Origin: Hyperoodon ampullatus
Lineage: Eukaryota; Chordata; Mammalia; Artiodactyla; Ziphiidae
Direction of reading: 5' to 3'
DNA length: 64,000 nt
NCBI GenBank assembly: GCA_949752795.1
Contig: OX457068.1
Span: forward strand, 56,795,582-56,859,581
A program made the position numbers and the translations under genes. Shown piece after piece: positions 48,517 through 61,040 of this stretch. Each line of letters begins with the position of its first letter. Positions within the stretch are counted from its first letter, which is position 1. The notes under the pieces were generated by a model. The model searched no databases and was not told the DNA's origin. It worked only from the letters and a program-made list of their open reading frames with translations.

Positions 48517-50450
48517 GTATTAGAAATCATATTTTTTATTAAAGTCTAGTCTTATTTACAGTATTTTTATGGTTTCTCTTTCTAACATACATGGAGTTTA
48601 CAGTTCTGATTTCTAGTTGATGTACTTCACATCACTCATTATTGAAAATCCAGCACAAAAACTTTCTGTAATAAACAGATACAGGTGTGTTTGTATGAAC
48701 CTGAGTCCTCCCCCATTCTGCCAGTACCTTGTCATCATTCAGTCTTTGACCAAGTCTGCATAAATGATATTGTCTTTTCTTACTCATGTACATCATTTTT
48801 GTAAGAGTATACAGTGTGCTTACTCAGCCTTTGAAGATTAGGAATGATTTTCTTAAGCGACCATTAATGAAAGAAGAATGCATCATTCTTCATCAACCTA
48901 TCGGCTGAAAATTGCTGACGGAAAATGTTGTTAATAAAACCACATTAAATAGAGAGAATGAATTTGACAGTTAAGTGAATAATTCTCAGTGGCAGAGAGG
49001 CCATATTTTTTGGATGATTGGATAAATTGATATTTATCATATACAGATGGGTATTAGAAATGAACCCAAAGAGGGCAGCTTTTTTTTTTTCTTTCATTTA
49101 TTTTATATATATGGAAAACAAAAATGTCACCTGGGAAACAGCTAACCCAAATCTCATTTTTTGTCATTGTTGTAGCTATTAGTTTCAAAATGTTTTCCCC
49201 ATGGGAGCCAGCAATCCCTCCCCACCCTGAACTACCAAGTTTCAGACTACAGGTTTTCAATGGCAGCCAATCTGGAGAGTTGCATATATCTACCCTTAGA
49301 TAGCTGCATTATGGAACTAAAAGAACTGCATCTAAATTCATGAGCCGATAAAAAGTAATCTGGCTAAAGTCCTTTTTTATACCAGAATATACAGTGATAA
49401 TCACACCCTCTTGAATTACTAATGTTCCATAACCATTCAAACCAGTACTGAGTTACTGACATTATTTGAAGTAATGACATAATAAAACACATTTTAAAAG
49501 ACAAACCCATAATTTACTTACTTCTCACTTAAAAAATGTTTCAGAAATCTTTTGAGATCATAATGGATAGAACACCATGATTTCATAGACCATCAAAGAC
49601 TTGAATAGGTTTTAATAAACCAGGAGAATTAAAGTGGCTCTAGTTTGCTTGCTAGCTATATTTATTCTCCACCTTCTCCTAGCATTCTGAATAATCTAAA
49701 AGTACAGCTAAAAATTCATTAAAACATATAGTGACCTGAAGCTTATTTAATTAAGTTTTCTTCTAGAGGGAATGCAATAAATCACATATATCTGTATTCT
49801 CTATTTAAATTATTTTTAGAGTAAATTTGTAAAGAGTCCTTAGTCTAGACAAATTAAGCATCATAGTGCACAGAAGCACGGATTCAATAAATTGGAATGT
49901 AAGAGCATTAACAAAAACTATTTATAATTCCTTTTGTGTCCATATTTCTTGGTTCAGAATTCAAACCTTAGTGTTAAATTATCTTTGGAAACTGCAAGTC
50001 ATGATATTGTATCACTAGCCACAGACCATTTGGGGAAGCTCTCATTGGCTATGTTGAGTTCATTGCCTGGTTGAACTAATTAATTGTGCAAAAATATACT
50101 TAATAATTGCTATTCTCAGTGATTTATTTTATAGTTTTAAGCTGAGGGTTTTACTTCAAATGTCCCTTTACTTTCATTCTAAATAAACCTGGGTGAACAA
50201 AATTATCTTCATCAGGTCTTTAACCCTTGAAGCATATGTATGGTTACGGTGAACAATGTGTCATGCTCATGTGTCTAAATTCAAAGCAATAGAAGGCAAG
50301 CACTTGACACAGATAAGTCTCAAAATTAAAACCTATAATGTTAAAACTAAAAATACAAATCAGTCATTTAAAAATAATAAAACACATATAAACAAAATAA
50401 GTATGTAGGGAAATGGCAGCAGGTCCTTTGAGCAAGGACAATTAAAATAT
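48517..50450. other. Unannotated AT-rich DNA
   Basis: Nothing recognised beyond a T-run near 49080. Confidence 0.5.
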
Positions 50451-50460
50451 GAAACACCAG

Positions 50461-50679
50461 GGCTTCCCTGGTGGTGCAGTGGTTGAGAGTCCACCTGCCG
50501 ATGCAGGGGACACGGGTTCGTGCCCTGGTCCGAGAAGATCCCACATGCCGCGGAGCAGCTGGGCCTGTGACCCATGGCTGCTGAGACTGCATGTCCGGAG
50601 CCTGTGCTCCACAACAGGAGAAGCCACAACAGTGAGAGGCCCGCGTACCACAAAAAAAAAAAAAAAAAAAAAAAAGAAA
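50461..50679 (+). mobile_element. CHR-2-type SINE
   Basis: Head 'ggcttccctggtggtgcag', B-box 'cgggttcgtgccc', A-tail from 50652 on. Exact 10-bp duplications gaaacaccag at 50451-50460 and 50680-50689. Open frames in several reading frames across it are SINE artefacts. Confidence 0.95.
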
Positions 50680-50689
50680 GAAACACCAG

Positions 50690-51966
50690 ATTTCTGCTCA
50701 AGCTCTGCTGAGTAGTGCCAAATCAGTAACCAAGGCTTCAGAATGCTCTAAGACACATGGGTAAATATACCTTGAGAGAGAAAGGCAGCAGAAATCAAGA
50801 TAAAGGAACCAAGATGTAAGACATGTGGGGCCAAAATGAAATGGATAAAGTATGAACATAATGGGGACAAAAAAATGGGCAAGATATAGCATAAATTTCA
50901 GATAGAATAACCATCAATGCTGTCATTTACCTTAAGGAAGATAAACTCTCAACCTCTGTTAATTTATCCCAAGGATTACAGGTTCCAGTGACAGCACAAA
51001 GACCATTTGAAAGAGTCAAGCAGGAAACTGACCCTTTTTACATTACCTGAGTAAATAATTAGGAAAGATTAATTTTAGCCCCAAAATGGTAGACCGTATT
51101 TTCTAAATATCTTTGAGGATTACCAAATACCTTACCAAGGATAATTAAACATCACTTACCATAAGCCATATAAGTAATATAACTGACAATGAGAAATACA
51201 ATGGAGACTCCAAGATCTAACCAAAACTGGAAGTCATGGATTTGCATACCATGAAGAGATCTTAGAGACAAATGAGTCCAGATCTCCCATTTTACAGATA
51301 AAGTAATTGATCCTCAGTCACAAGTTGCATCTTAATATCAGACACAGGACTAGATGTCATTTGGGTTGCAGTTACAATCATGGAGTTTAGAACATAAGAT
51401 CACACTCAAGTTTTCACGCCATAATGCAATTGCCCTCTTGTGTAGGCTTTCTCCCTCCATATAAATCATGAAATTTATTAATTTCCTAAGCACTTTTCTA
51501 CTATTTATTCTGCACTCATCATAGCTAGTAGCAAATACAGTAATGGGTGCACAAAGGAATTCTCAATTTCTCTTTAGTGAATGATTTAAATGTAGATAGA
51601 GGAACCTAAGGGACAGGTGAAAACAGTGTCAGGATGTACTGGGCAGAAAACAAATGTCAACTGAGAAGAGAAGAGGAGAATGAACGTGCTCGTTAAAAAT
51701 GAACTTCAGGCTCTGGTCTAGTGTCCTGATGTTTGAAATAGAGTTTTAAAATCAATTACATTGATTTTTAAACAGACACTTTGTATCACAACCTTCTACC
51801 CTCCAACCCACCTTCTAGCTCTATGTATTTGTCAGTCTGGACCTGTTCTTATATTGCAGTGCTATTTTCCTTTGAGTGTGGAAGTTTGTAGATCTCTCTG
51901 ATCTCCTTTATCTAGCATGAACACGTGGGTTCTCTGGGACTGTCCCTGCGAGAGAGTTGAAAAAAA
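50690..51966. other. Unannotated DNA
   Basis: A short MIR- or L2-like phrase 'cccattttacagataaag' at about 51286 is too short to name. Confidence 0.45.
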
Positions 51967-52190
51967 TGGTTGAGAGTACGGGCTCTGGAACCTGAAATTT
52001 GGCTGCAGATTATGACTAACTCACTAAGCACTCTGAGACATGTTACTGTAAACCCAGTGCTTCAGGTATTTCACCTGTAAAATGAGAATAATAATAGCAT
52101 TTATTTCACAGAAATGTTGTGCAAAATAAGTAAGTTAATACTGATGAAGATCATAGCACATTGTAAACCTTCAACAAATGTTATCTGGCA
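51967..52190 (+). mobile_element. MIR SINE, near full length
   Basis: Complete MIR order: 'tggttgagagtacgggctct', 'gagacatgttact', 'tttcacctgtaaaatgaga', 'ataataatagcatttatttc', 'catagcacattgtaaacc', 'caacaaatgtta'. Confidence 0.85.
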
Positions 52191-53124
52191 TCTTCCAAGA
52201 ATTCCTAATATCTTCTGCCACTCTGATGATAACTTTCATTCCTGGAAATTTAGTTTTATAAAATAGCATTTCTATAATTTTCAAAGATGTCAGCAGTTAG
52301 GAAGGCAGATCCATGTCTTCAAACATCTTGGTCAATTTATCAAGAGAGAGAATGGACAGAGATCATTTAATCAAAAACTTCTGTTTTAGTTTGTTTGTTT
52401 GTTTTTGACAGATGAAGGAAAAATTCCAGGGACATTCATGAGTTGTTTAAAACCACCCAGGAATCAGCAGCAGTGCTTCCTCCCATAAGATGCCATGTGT
52501 TCTCATGATCACAGTAAATTGCTAAATCCAGTATCTAGTTTTATTAGCCAAAAAGGATCAACTAAAGCAAAATTCATGAATCAAATTAAGGTGAGAAGAT
52601 CTCTGGATTGTTGAGAGTTACAGAGATTGAGTTTTCATTTTATGATAATGAAGAAAACCTTGAAAAACAGGTGTTTCAGGTTGCAGAGTATATTGACATG
52701 CTGAAGACTTCACTAAGCAAAGGATTATAATATTTCTTGTGAAGGATTTTTCTGCATATATGATACAGAAAATAAGAATTCTTCATGCTTAAGGAGAAAA
52801 CATTGGGTGAAGATAAACTGAAACTTTAACTCAATCCTAAACACATTGAGAGTTCTGTGGAAAATAGATCTGCCATGCACAACAAGGTAAAGATTTGACT
52901 CCAGAAAATTTTACAGGGCGGGAGGCATATTTTTTTTCTACAAAAAGAGGTAAACATAAGTCTATCCATTTTTATACACAACTTGGGTCTCCAAAGGAGA
53001 AATATAGTTACATAGAAAGATTAATAAAAAGGGGGAAAAATTAAACTTTGAAATTTATTATTTCTCCATTTCAATTGAAATGTCAGATTCTAGGATTCTG
53101 TACTGGAGACATTTATATTTTTTT
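52191..53124. other. Unannotated AT-rich DNA
   Basis: A (GTTT)n near 52392-52405; nothing else recognised. Confidence 0.5.
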
Positions 53125-53990
53125 ATGTATAAAGCTTAACAGATGCTTAGTAGGTATTTATTCTGTACACAGAACTTTGTGGAATACAAAAAGATGAAGA
53201 GAGTTTAGGTCAGTGGACAAAGAATTGTGCTTTGTAGTTCCAGGAATGCTAAAATTAACTCAATATATGACATTGGCCACAATTTCACAGCTTCTCTGAG
53301 TTTCAGTTTCCCACTCTATAAATTGAGGAAGTTGGAAAACTATTGCCCATTTCAACTCTAATATGTTGGGAAAGTTACAGTGGAGCACACTGCAAAGAAC
53401 AGTGTATTTCAAGCTAGAAACTCTATTTCTGATCTTCTAACTAAATTATTGTTTGACCCTAAATCAGTTATTTAACTTCTACCAGACTCTTTTCTTTTCA
53501 ATTATGAAATGACTATTGGTCTCTAAAGTTTCTTGTAGGTGTAAAAATCTATGATTCAATTCATGACCCTGTCCTCAAGAAATATTCCATCCAGTTAAGG
53601 AGATAAGAAATGTACATAAAAAGGTCAATAGCAATATCAGCCAAAAATAGAACAGATGTCACTAGGCAATGCATGCCTTAATGCTAAATAAATGGGGGCA
53701 GATGGTAAGTAATATAAATGTGGGACAAGCGAGATCATCCTAGGTTGGAATAGTAAGAAAAGTGCTCATAGAAGAGTCAGCCTAGTAGATTTTTAAAGGG
53801 TAGATTAGGTGTACCACAGGCAGAGGCATCTGTGGGGCTGGGTGTTACAGTGAGCAGAATGTTCAAGTAGGAAAGTACATCCTGAGATGGAAAAAAGACC
53901 AAAATGCTGTCAAAAGGGAATGGTAGTGGGGCCAAGTAGTCTGAATATTTTATTTAGGCATTTTTGAGAATTGGTGCTTTAGAAGGAATC
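53125..53990 (-). mobile_element. L2 LINE 3' region, reverse strand, interrupted
   Basis: Left piece (53125-53215) has 'gatgcttagtaggtatttatt' in place of the antisense L2 3' end. The right piece (53562-53990) resumes with 'accctgtcctcaagaaat' and 'ggcagaggcatctgtgggg'. The gap is filled by MIR-like sequence. Confidence 0.5.
53216..53561 (+). mobile_element. One or two MIR/MIR3-like SINEs inside L2
   Basis: 'cttctctgagtttcagtttc' then 'actctataaattgaggaag' (to about 53380), and a second weaker set 'gaccctaaatcagttattta' to 53561 with the same order. Heavily mutated. Confidence 0.5.
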
Positions 53991-55334
53991 ATCTGAGTAA
54001 GTTGTAGGTTGGATACATCTTTTGCCTTCTTGACTAAACTATTACCATTTGAGTACCTACGTGAATCTGGATCATCCACGGAACTGGATGCAAAAGGTAG
54101 AGGTTCTAACTTCATTTGTCAGTATTATTGATGATACCTCTTCATGCGTTATTTCTCCCAAATATTTAAAATTAATTTCTCCCGCAACGATCATTCAATC
54201 CAAATGTCATTTCCAGACAATTTCAGACCAATGCAAATGACAGATTCTTTGACGTTGGGGAAGTCTACCATTTGAAGCAAATTGCACTAGGAATTTAAAT
54301 ACAATTATTTATCTGACAAACAAAAGGTGGCGTAGCCCTGAGGTGAGTGGTTGTGACTTCAGAGCCAGTGGGCCGGGAGCTTTACATCACAGGGAATCAT
54401 ACAGAGCAGTGTTGTATAACGTTGGTAGAAAATCAGTATTTGCAGTTGACTTCTTGAGAAAAGGTTCTCAAACCCATCTGGGACAAGGGCAACGCGTGAT
54501 TGAATGCCATATGTTTAAACATGGTTGTAGCTTCCTCAGATGATGCACAAGATAAAAGCATTTTTTTTCACTCCTCTTAGATAATTTGTCTAATACTTTT
54601 CTGGCTCCAAACCAGGTCCCTGATTCAATAACCAATCTCAATCAGAGATATCAAAGTTTCCCCCTGCCCTAGAGTATAAATTCAACCTCAGAAGCTGTCC
54701 ACTCTATTAACAATGTATTCAAATTGCAAGCAAGGATTTAATGAATGCTGAGTTTCAGCAGCAGCAGGAAGACTGGGAGAGCCTTAGGAGTTGCTGAAAT
54801 GAAAGGGCTCTTCTCTTAATTTCAAATATCAGAAGACTTGAACAGAACATGGCATCTTAGCAATCTGAGTTTTTTAAATGTGACATTGGCAGACACACAG
54901 TGCTCAGCTCTGTGGTACCTGAATAACTGAGGCTTTGAATCTTCAAAGTGCTGACACCTTCAAACGCTCAAGTAGTTTTATTTAAAAGATTCTTCTCACA
55001 AAAGAAGACTAACTCTGCCATTTGAGATCAATGCATTTCTCTGAAACAGTATTCCACTTTATATTGAAACAAACTTGTTTACCACATATTGACTAGCTGT
55101 GTCTCATGCACGGAAAGTATTTGATTAAATATATTTCTTTGTGATACTATAATACCCAGAAGAATTGAATGACTTGGTCGGGGAAGGGGGCATGATAACA
55201 ACATAACATTTCCTAAGCAGTGAATTTTCTTCAGATCTCTTGTCATTTAAGAAATCCGAATGAGGATTGGAGGATAATCAGTTTCACATTAATTATTACA
55301 CATTCAACAACTGCAACAATAATAAAAACAATTT
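53991..55334. other. Unannotated DNA
   Basis: No repeat or gene recognised. The 66-codon frame at 54343-54543 has no known motif. Confidence 0.45.
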
Positions 55335-56650
55335 CATTTATTCTTGCTCTAAGTGATATTTAGTGAGCACTCATTATATTCTGGGCATTGTACTAGGGGC
55401 TATAAATACAAAGAGAAACACAGAGAAAGTAGGTGTTGTTTAAATTCAGTTTAAACTGTTAGGGGATGTTGAGAAGTATTATACATAGGCAGTTACTATG
55501 CACAGTGATGTATTCTAAGCAGCTGGGTATAATGGTGGCAGAACCTCTTAGCTCCACATATATAGATCAGGGTATCTGGTAGGCTTCCCAGAGGAAATAA
55601 AATTGAATTTGCAGTATAAAGTATGAGAAGGAAAAGGAACTATCCAATCAAAAAGAAAAGGAAAAATAGGTAATGGCCCAGTAAGAGTTATAATCTTGTG
55701 AGTGTACAGAGTTGGTAGAGAGAGGAGACCCTGTGCCAAAAAAAATCAGTATGTTAGGCCATCTGGTCCAAAGTGGATGGATTAAGAGATGAGACTAGAG
55801 TGGTAAGGAAAGACCACAACATCAGGAATGGTTTTGTACATCCTGATTAGTTTAAACTTAATACCGAGCCATTGCAGGCTTTTAATCATGGAAGGAATAA
55901 GACCGCATTTGCATTTTAGAGAAAGATCACTCAATTCTATGCAGAGAAAAGAATAGAAATGAGTCAAGACTGGAAGAATGGACACAAGTTGAGAGCCTCT
56001 TGCAGTAAGTACTCCAGACAAAAAAAATGAAGAGCTGTTAGACAAGGATGATAGCAAGCTGACAGTGGGAGCGGAGTTAGGGGAGTTATATATTTATTGT
56101 ATATCATGTTATTTACTAAAAGAGAAAACATGTTATTATATTATTATCATGTTATTCATCATGTTATTTACTAAAAGAGAAAACATAAGAGGAGGGGCAG
56201 GTTCATGGGAAGGAGGATGAGTTTAATTTGAGGTCATATATGCCTTAGAAATGTGTATCTAAAGCTCAGCTTTAGAGATTGCTGAAAACAACAAAGGAAC
56301 ATATGCAAAGAAGGTGGGTCCAGGGCTTAACCTTGAAGGATACAATCCTTTAAGAATATCCAGAGGAAAAGGAATTTACAAATAAGATCACTAAGGTTCA
56401 GTCATATATAGTAGTGGGATAGAAATCAGACATGTCACAGAGCTAAAGAAAGAAAGTATTTGAAAAAAGAAGAGAGGGTCAACAGTGGCAAATGCTACCC
56501 AGAAATCAAGTAATACAAGAACTAGAATCTAGTTCTAATTTTGCAGCAAGGGGGTACCCAGTAATCTTGGAAATGGTAGATGTATTAGTAGTGGTAATAG
56601 AATGAAATTCAATGGGTTAGGCAAATGGGATATTAAGAAGTGGAAAGGAC
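55335..56650 (-). mobile_element. L2 LINE, long reverse-strand remnant in pieces
   Basis: Antisense 3' end at about 55355 ('gatatttagtgagcactcat'); RT-region antisense at 55795-56060 ('agccattgcaggcttttaat', 'gaaagatcactcaattctat'); further upstream part at about 56320-56560 ('gggtcaacagtggcaaatgc'). Order fits one L2 with deletions and an insertion near 56080-56190. Confidence 0.55.
56103..56186. repeat. 29-bp exact direct repeat
   Basis: 56103-56131 is repeated exactly at 56158-56186 (period 55), containing 'tatttactaaaagagaaaac'. Lies within the L2 remnant. Confidence 0.93.
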
Positions 56651-56959
56651 AATGTTTCACAACTAAAGACTTTGGGCTTTAAAAGGGAGATGAAAAATAA
56701 AGTTTTAAGGGAAATGTGTGGGTCTAGAGACATGTTCAGTTTTTCTATATTTTTAAGTATGAGACCTGAGAACATGCACATGCTTATGTTAAGAAGCTGG
56801 CAAGGAGGGAGAGGTAAAAACTCCAGGAAATAATGTGAGTACCTGATGGAAACAGGATGCTGAGGAGGAGGGAAGGCAGAAGTGGAGGTAAAAGGTTAGT
56901 GTGAAGAAGCAATGCATTTGAAAATGACTGTTCTTGTCAAAGGGCCTCAAGTACATAGA

Positions 56960-57110
56960 TGTTCATTCATTCCTTCTACAAATGTTCTGAACCTGTAGTA
57001 TGTCTTAAGCACTATCCTAAGTGCTGAGGAAACAGTAGTGACCAAAGCAGATAAACTTGCCTGCTCTCACAAAATTTATTTTCTAGTTATGCTCAAATAC
57101 AAATGGCAGA
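56960..57110 (-). mobile_element. L2 3' end fragment, reverse strand
   Basis: 'ttcattcattccttctacaa', 'gtcttaagcactatcctaag', 'gctgaggaaacagtagtgac' and 'ctgctctcacaaaattta' follow the antisense L2 3'-end order. Confidence 0.55.
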
Positions 57111-57353
57111 AGCCTTTGTAGAAATCATCCAGAGGGACAAGCTCATACCCTTTCCATGTAATCAATATGTACTTTTAAAAAGGAGTTTCTTTACTTCTAC
57201 CTCAGTTACCTAATTTGTAAGATACTTAGCATAATGAGCCAGGTGAATGGGAGAAGGATTTGGGAAAAACAGTGTTATAACAAAAAGACTGTCACCAACT
57301 CTGTGTGCAGGACTAGACTACACTTAGAATGGGAAAAGTTAAGGGGAGCTTTT

Positions 57354-57550
57354 TTTTTGTGGTACGCAGGCCTCTCACTGTTGTGGCTTCTCCCGTTGCG
57401 GAGCACAGGCTCCGGACACGCAGGCTCAGCGGCCATGGCTCACGGGCCCAGCCGCTCCGCGGCATGTGGGATCTTCCTGGACCTGGGAACGAACCCATGT
57501 CCCCTGCATCGTCAGGCAGACTCTCAACCACTGAGCCACCAGGGAAGCCC
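57354..57550 (-). mobile_element. CHR-2-type SINE, reverse strand
   Basis: Poly(T) at the left, body 'ggacacgcaggctcagcggc', B-box region 'gggaacgaacccatg', head at the right 'gccaccagggaagccc'. Exact 13-bp duplications aaggggagctttt at 57341-57353 and 57551-57563. In the SINE orientation the cut site reads TT/AAAA. High CpG content and perfect duplications make it one of the youngest insertions here. Confidence 0.95.
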
Positions 57551-57563
57551 AAGGGGAGCTTTT

Positions 57564-58229
57564 AAGAGTTAGCTGTTCCCCTTATAGGAACCATAGTAAA
57601 ATTCACTGCTAATAGTATTTATCTAATTGCAGAAACAAAATTGTACTTCCTGCTCCATAAAAAAATGAAAACCCATTTTCATTTTGTGAGCTAATATATG
57701 GACAACTGTGTATTAGTGCAAGAAAATGAAGAGTGTTTTGATAATATTCAGAAAGTTTTACCCTGAACACTCACATATTATTTTGCATATTTAATTGGCA
57801 CGGTGAAGCTAATGATGGGACCTCAGGGAACTTACTGATCCCACGTTAAGAATTCCTGACCTATTGCACTGTTTCTGCTTTTGGAAGTAGCAAAGAAAGA
57901 TATAACTTAAAAATACAAGAGGAACAGATGTAAGCAAAATGGATAAGAGAGAATTGTGAGGGAATGAAAAATGCAATAATAGAATTAAAATCTATATTCA
58001 ATATGATAGAGTACATTTTAATCTAAATAACTCAAAACATTGCAAATTCAAAATGTTTGTTATGATACCCATCATCCTCTGCTCCTTATTCATGAACATA
58101 ACCAGTTTCTTTTCCTGATCTCCTAATTGCTTTTATTAGCACTCTTATAAACTGTCCAGATCTTGCTGTTACAAGGAGATTTCTAAATGCTGAAGATATG
58201 CTTTCTTAGTCTGTAGTAACAGTGAAATC
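57564..58229. other. Unannotated AT-rich DNA
   Basis: Nothing recognised. Confidence 0.5.
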
Positions 58230-58432
58230 TTTTTTTTTTAACATCTTTATTGGAGTATAATTGCTTTACAATGGTGTGTTAGTTTCTGCTTTATAACAAA
58301 GTGAACCAGTTATACATATACTTATGTTCCCATATCTCTTCCCTCTTGTGTCTCCCTCCCTCCCACCCTCCCTATTCCACCCCTCTATGCGGTCACAAAG
58401 CACCAAGCTGATCTCCCTGTGCCATGCGGCTG
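58230..58432 (-). mobile_element. 5'-truncated L1 3' end, reverse strand
   Basis: T-run, then 'aacatctttattggagtata' and 'gtgttagtttctgctttata', the reverse of the copy A 3'UTR, ending abruptly near 'ccatgcggctg'. No clear duplication. Confidence 0.88.
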
Positions 58433-58849
58433 AGGGCATGTTCCAACACATTAAACAAACCAACAGACAAACATCTCAAATAATGGTTTTCTTTTCAGCA
58501 CCGAGATCATTTCATTAGTGTTTAAAAATAAAGGTATCAAAGAGAGAAGAGTTTATAATTCACCCCAAACATCAACTCCCCAAGACAGAGATGTTTATAT
58601 TGTTGCCTGAATACTTCTCTAAGCCACAAGTCAACTATGCACCATGAAAATAAAAGTTTACTCACACAGGCCTCCCAACTTTACAGTACCTTCATTCATG
58701 AATCTGAGCTCTACTTATGCCTCTTACTGTTTGTTAAAATTATCTTCTCTTTCTTTTTTCAATTTCTGTCACCAACACTTTTGTACAAACAAGCGTGATC
58801 TCATTCATAGAGGACTGAGCCTGTGCCCTGCCTTCCATTATTAGCCAGT
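58433..58849. other. Unannotated DNA
   Basis: Nothing recognised. Confidence 0.45.
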
Positions 58850-59270
58850 TTGCCCATTAATCTTCCTAAAGCACTGATGAGATTCTTTCTCATCAAAAAA
58901 TGTTAATGGCCCTCCACCATTATTGCAAAACAATCTTTTAAGTCCCTTTTACTTCTCCTCAGAATGGATCCTCTGCATAAGCTTTTTTGGTCTATTTACA
59001 TTTCCACCAAAGACACTAGCTCTCCAACCCACATTCTTGTTCACACAAGAACTGCTGCTTAGAATGCATTTCCTCCATCTCCCACATGGACGTATGCAGG
59101 TTTCACAGGGACATACTTGTCATTTCTGTTTCCTAAAATATACATCAAATTTTACCTTTCCTCAGGAAGCCTCCTTAAGTCATTCCAGTTGAAATAACTC
59201 CTCCAATCCTATGCCATTTATTAAACACTACCTTGCACTGAGCTACAGAATAAGAGTTTAACTATAGTTG
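58850..59270 (+). mobile_element. L2 LINE 3' region, plus strand
   Basis: 'cttcctaaagcactgatgag', 'ggccctccaccattattgc', 'aatgcatttcctccatctcc', 'caggaagcctccttaagtca' and 'tatgccatttattaaacac' follow the L2 3'-region order. Confidence 0.6.
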
Positions 59271-60077
59271 CAATTTTTAATCTATAACTTTTATACATTT
59301 GCATCTTTCACTAAGAGGGTGCTTTTATGCATATGCTAATTGAATCCCTTCCTGCTTTATGAGAGTATGCCGGTACTAATTCAGACTTGTAGGAAACAGT
59401 TGTAAGCCTTTGACAAGCTGTCCCAAGAAAGAAGAACTAATCAGATAACTTTGACCCTTTACACTCCACTCTTTCTCCATGGAATTTTAAGATCTGTGTT
59501 CAAAGAACTTTTCCTGCTGACCTACAATAATGACGGAACCATGGAAACTTTATGTTCTTTACTGTGATGTCCTTCCTCAAGGATGCTATTGGCATCCTAG
59601 ATGGAATACCAAGTAGATTTGCCAAGAGTGACATAGTCTGTAATTGTAGCACAGGGTGCTATTGCATATTCTACATGCACTAAGTGTTCTTTTCATTGTG
59701 GTGGGAAATTGGGTGGTAGTAATTTTTTTTTTTTTTTTGGTGATAGCTATTCCCAAGTACACTCTATACTATACTTATGGGCAAAGTTCTGACATTAATC
59801 AACAGTTTTTCTGTATTAAAAAAACTATTCATGAAATAAATGGCTCTAGAGTATTAGAGGTTATAGAACATATTAAGTCATAATCAGTGACCTACTGTAT
59901 CTTTAGGGTTGGGTGATTTTGTCATTATGGCACCTTACTTCTATTCATGGCAAGCTGTAATGATATATATTCCTATTTTGTTATTTTAAACATAGGAAGG
60001 TCTCTGAATAAATAATATATTTAACTACTTCTAAAAATGTTTAATTTATTAAAAGCAAATTTTATGCTTTGTGGCCA

Positions 60078-60082
<5 letters not shown>
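59271..60082. other. Unannotated AT-rich DNA
   Basis: A T-run near 59725-59739; nothing else. Confidence 0.5.

Positions 60083-60153
<71 letters not shown>
60083..60153. repeat. Compound (TA)n-(GA)n microsatellite
   Basis: (TA)n to 60120, then (GA)n with one AAAG interruption to 60153. Confidence 0.95.
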
Positions 60154-61003
60154 TATTTTAACATTTAGAAATTTTAGTGTTTTATTCTTTCAAATAACTC
60201 TTTCTTCCTAAACAGGATCAGACTTGAAGTGGAAAAGAAGTGTGAAATCCAGCCATTTTGATAGACACGTGGAATCCACAATATTTTTCTCTCTAACATT
60301 TTAAGACTTGGACAGCCAAACTTAAATATAAGTTAACTGTGTAGTCATGTATAGCTTTTCTTTTATGGATATCAAGGGTGTAGTGTTGTCACCTGAATGA
60401 TGTCAAGGTCAGCTTGAAGATGTGGATATCTTAGGAAGGCTAGCTGGGCAGTAAAACCCTAATGCTGGAGAACTCACTGTAAGCAAAATTTACAAAGACT
60501 TTTCCAAGCAAATGTCACTGAAGGGAGCAGGGTTAAGGCAACAGCATATTTTCTTAAAAGACAAACACTTGTGCCTTTGTTTGGAATTCATGACCCCTAC
60601 TTTTTTTTTCTAAACAGATCACAACACCATCAAAAAACAACATTCTCAAAAATTGGTTTATTAAATTCATAATTAAATGAGAACCCTCATTTTCACTTTA
60701 TATGTAGAGTATTCCATAGGGTCAATAGGCCTTTCTCATGTGCAAGTGGGGAAATTGAAAGGTATCAAGGTTTTGCCCCGCTGTGTCCTTTCCAACTTTT
60801 CATTTACCCATCTGGACTCTCTTAATACTCTTTAGAATGGCTTGTCCTGAAGAAAGCTTTAGGAAACCAAAACATACAAAGGTACCTTCTCCCAAACACC
60901 ATGTTATATTTAATAGAAAAAGATGGCAAGACAAGGGATTAAAGTGAATATAGCTGCATAGGGAAAATTTAATTCTTTATTTTAGAAGTAAAACTTTCTC
61001 TGG

Positions 61004-61005
<2 letters not shown>
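60154..61005. other. Unannotated DNA
   Basis: Nothing recognised. Confidence 0.5.

Positions 61006-61037
<32 letters not shown>
61006..61037. repeat. (GT)16 microsatellite
   Basis: Uninterrupted GT repeats. The Cys-Val run in the overlapping frame at 61008 is just this repeat. Confidence 0.96.

Positions 61038-61040
<3 letters not shown>

Noticed and set aside
50360..50701. Open frames across CHR SINEs (also 48263-48496 and 57234-57572)
   Set aside because: The same peptides recur at every SINE in several frames because the SINE body is GC-rich; they end in poly-Lys or poly-Phe from the tail.
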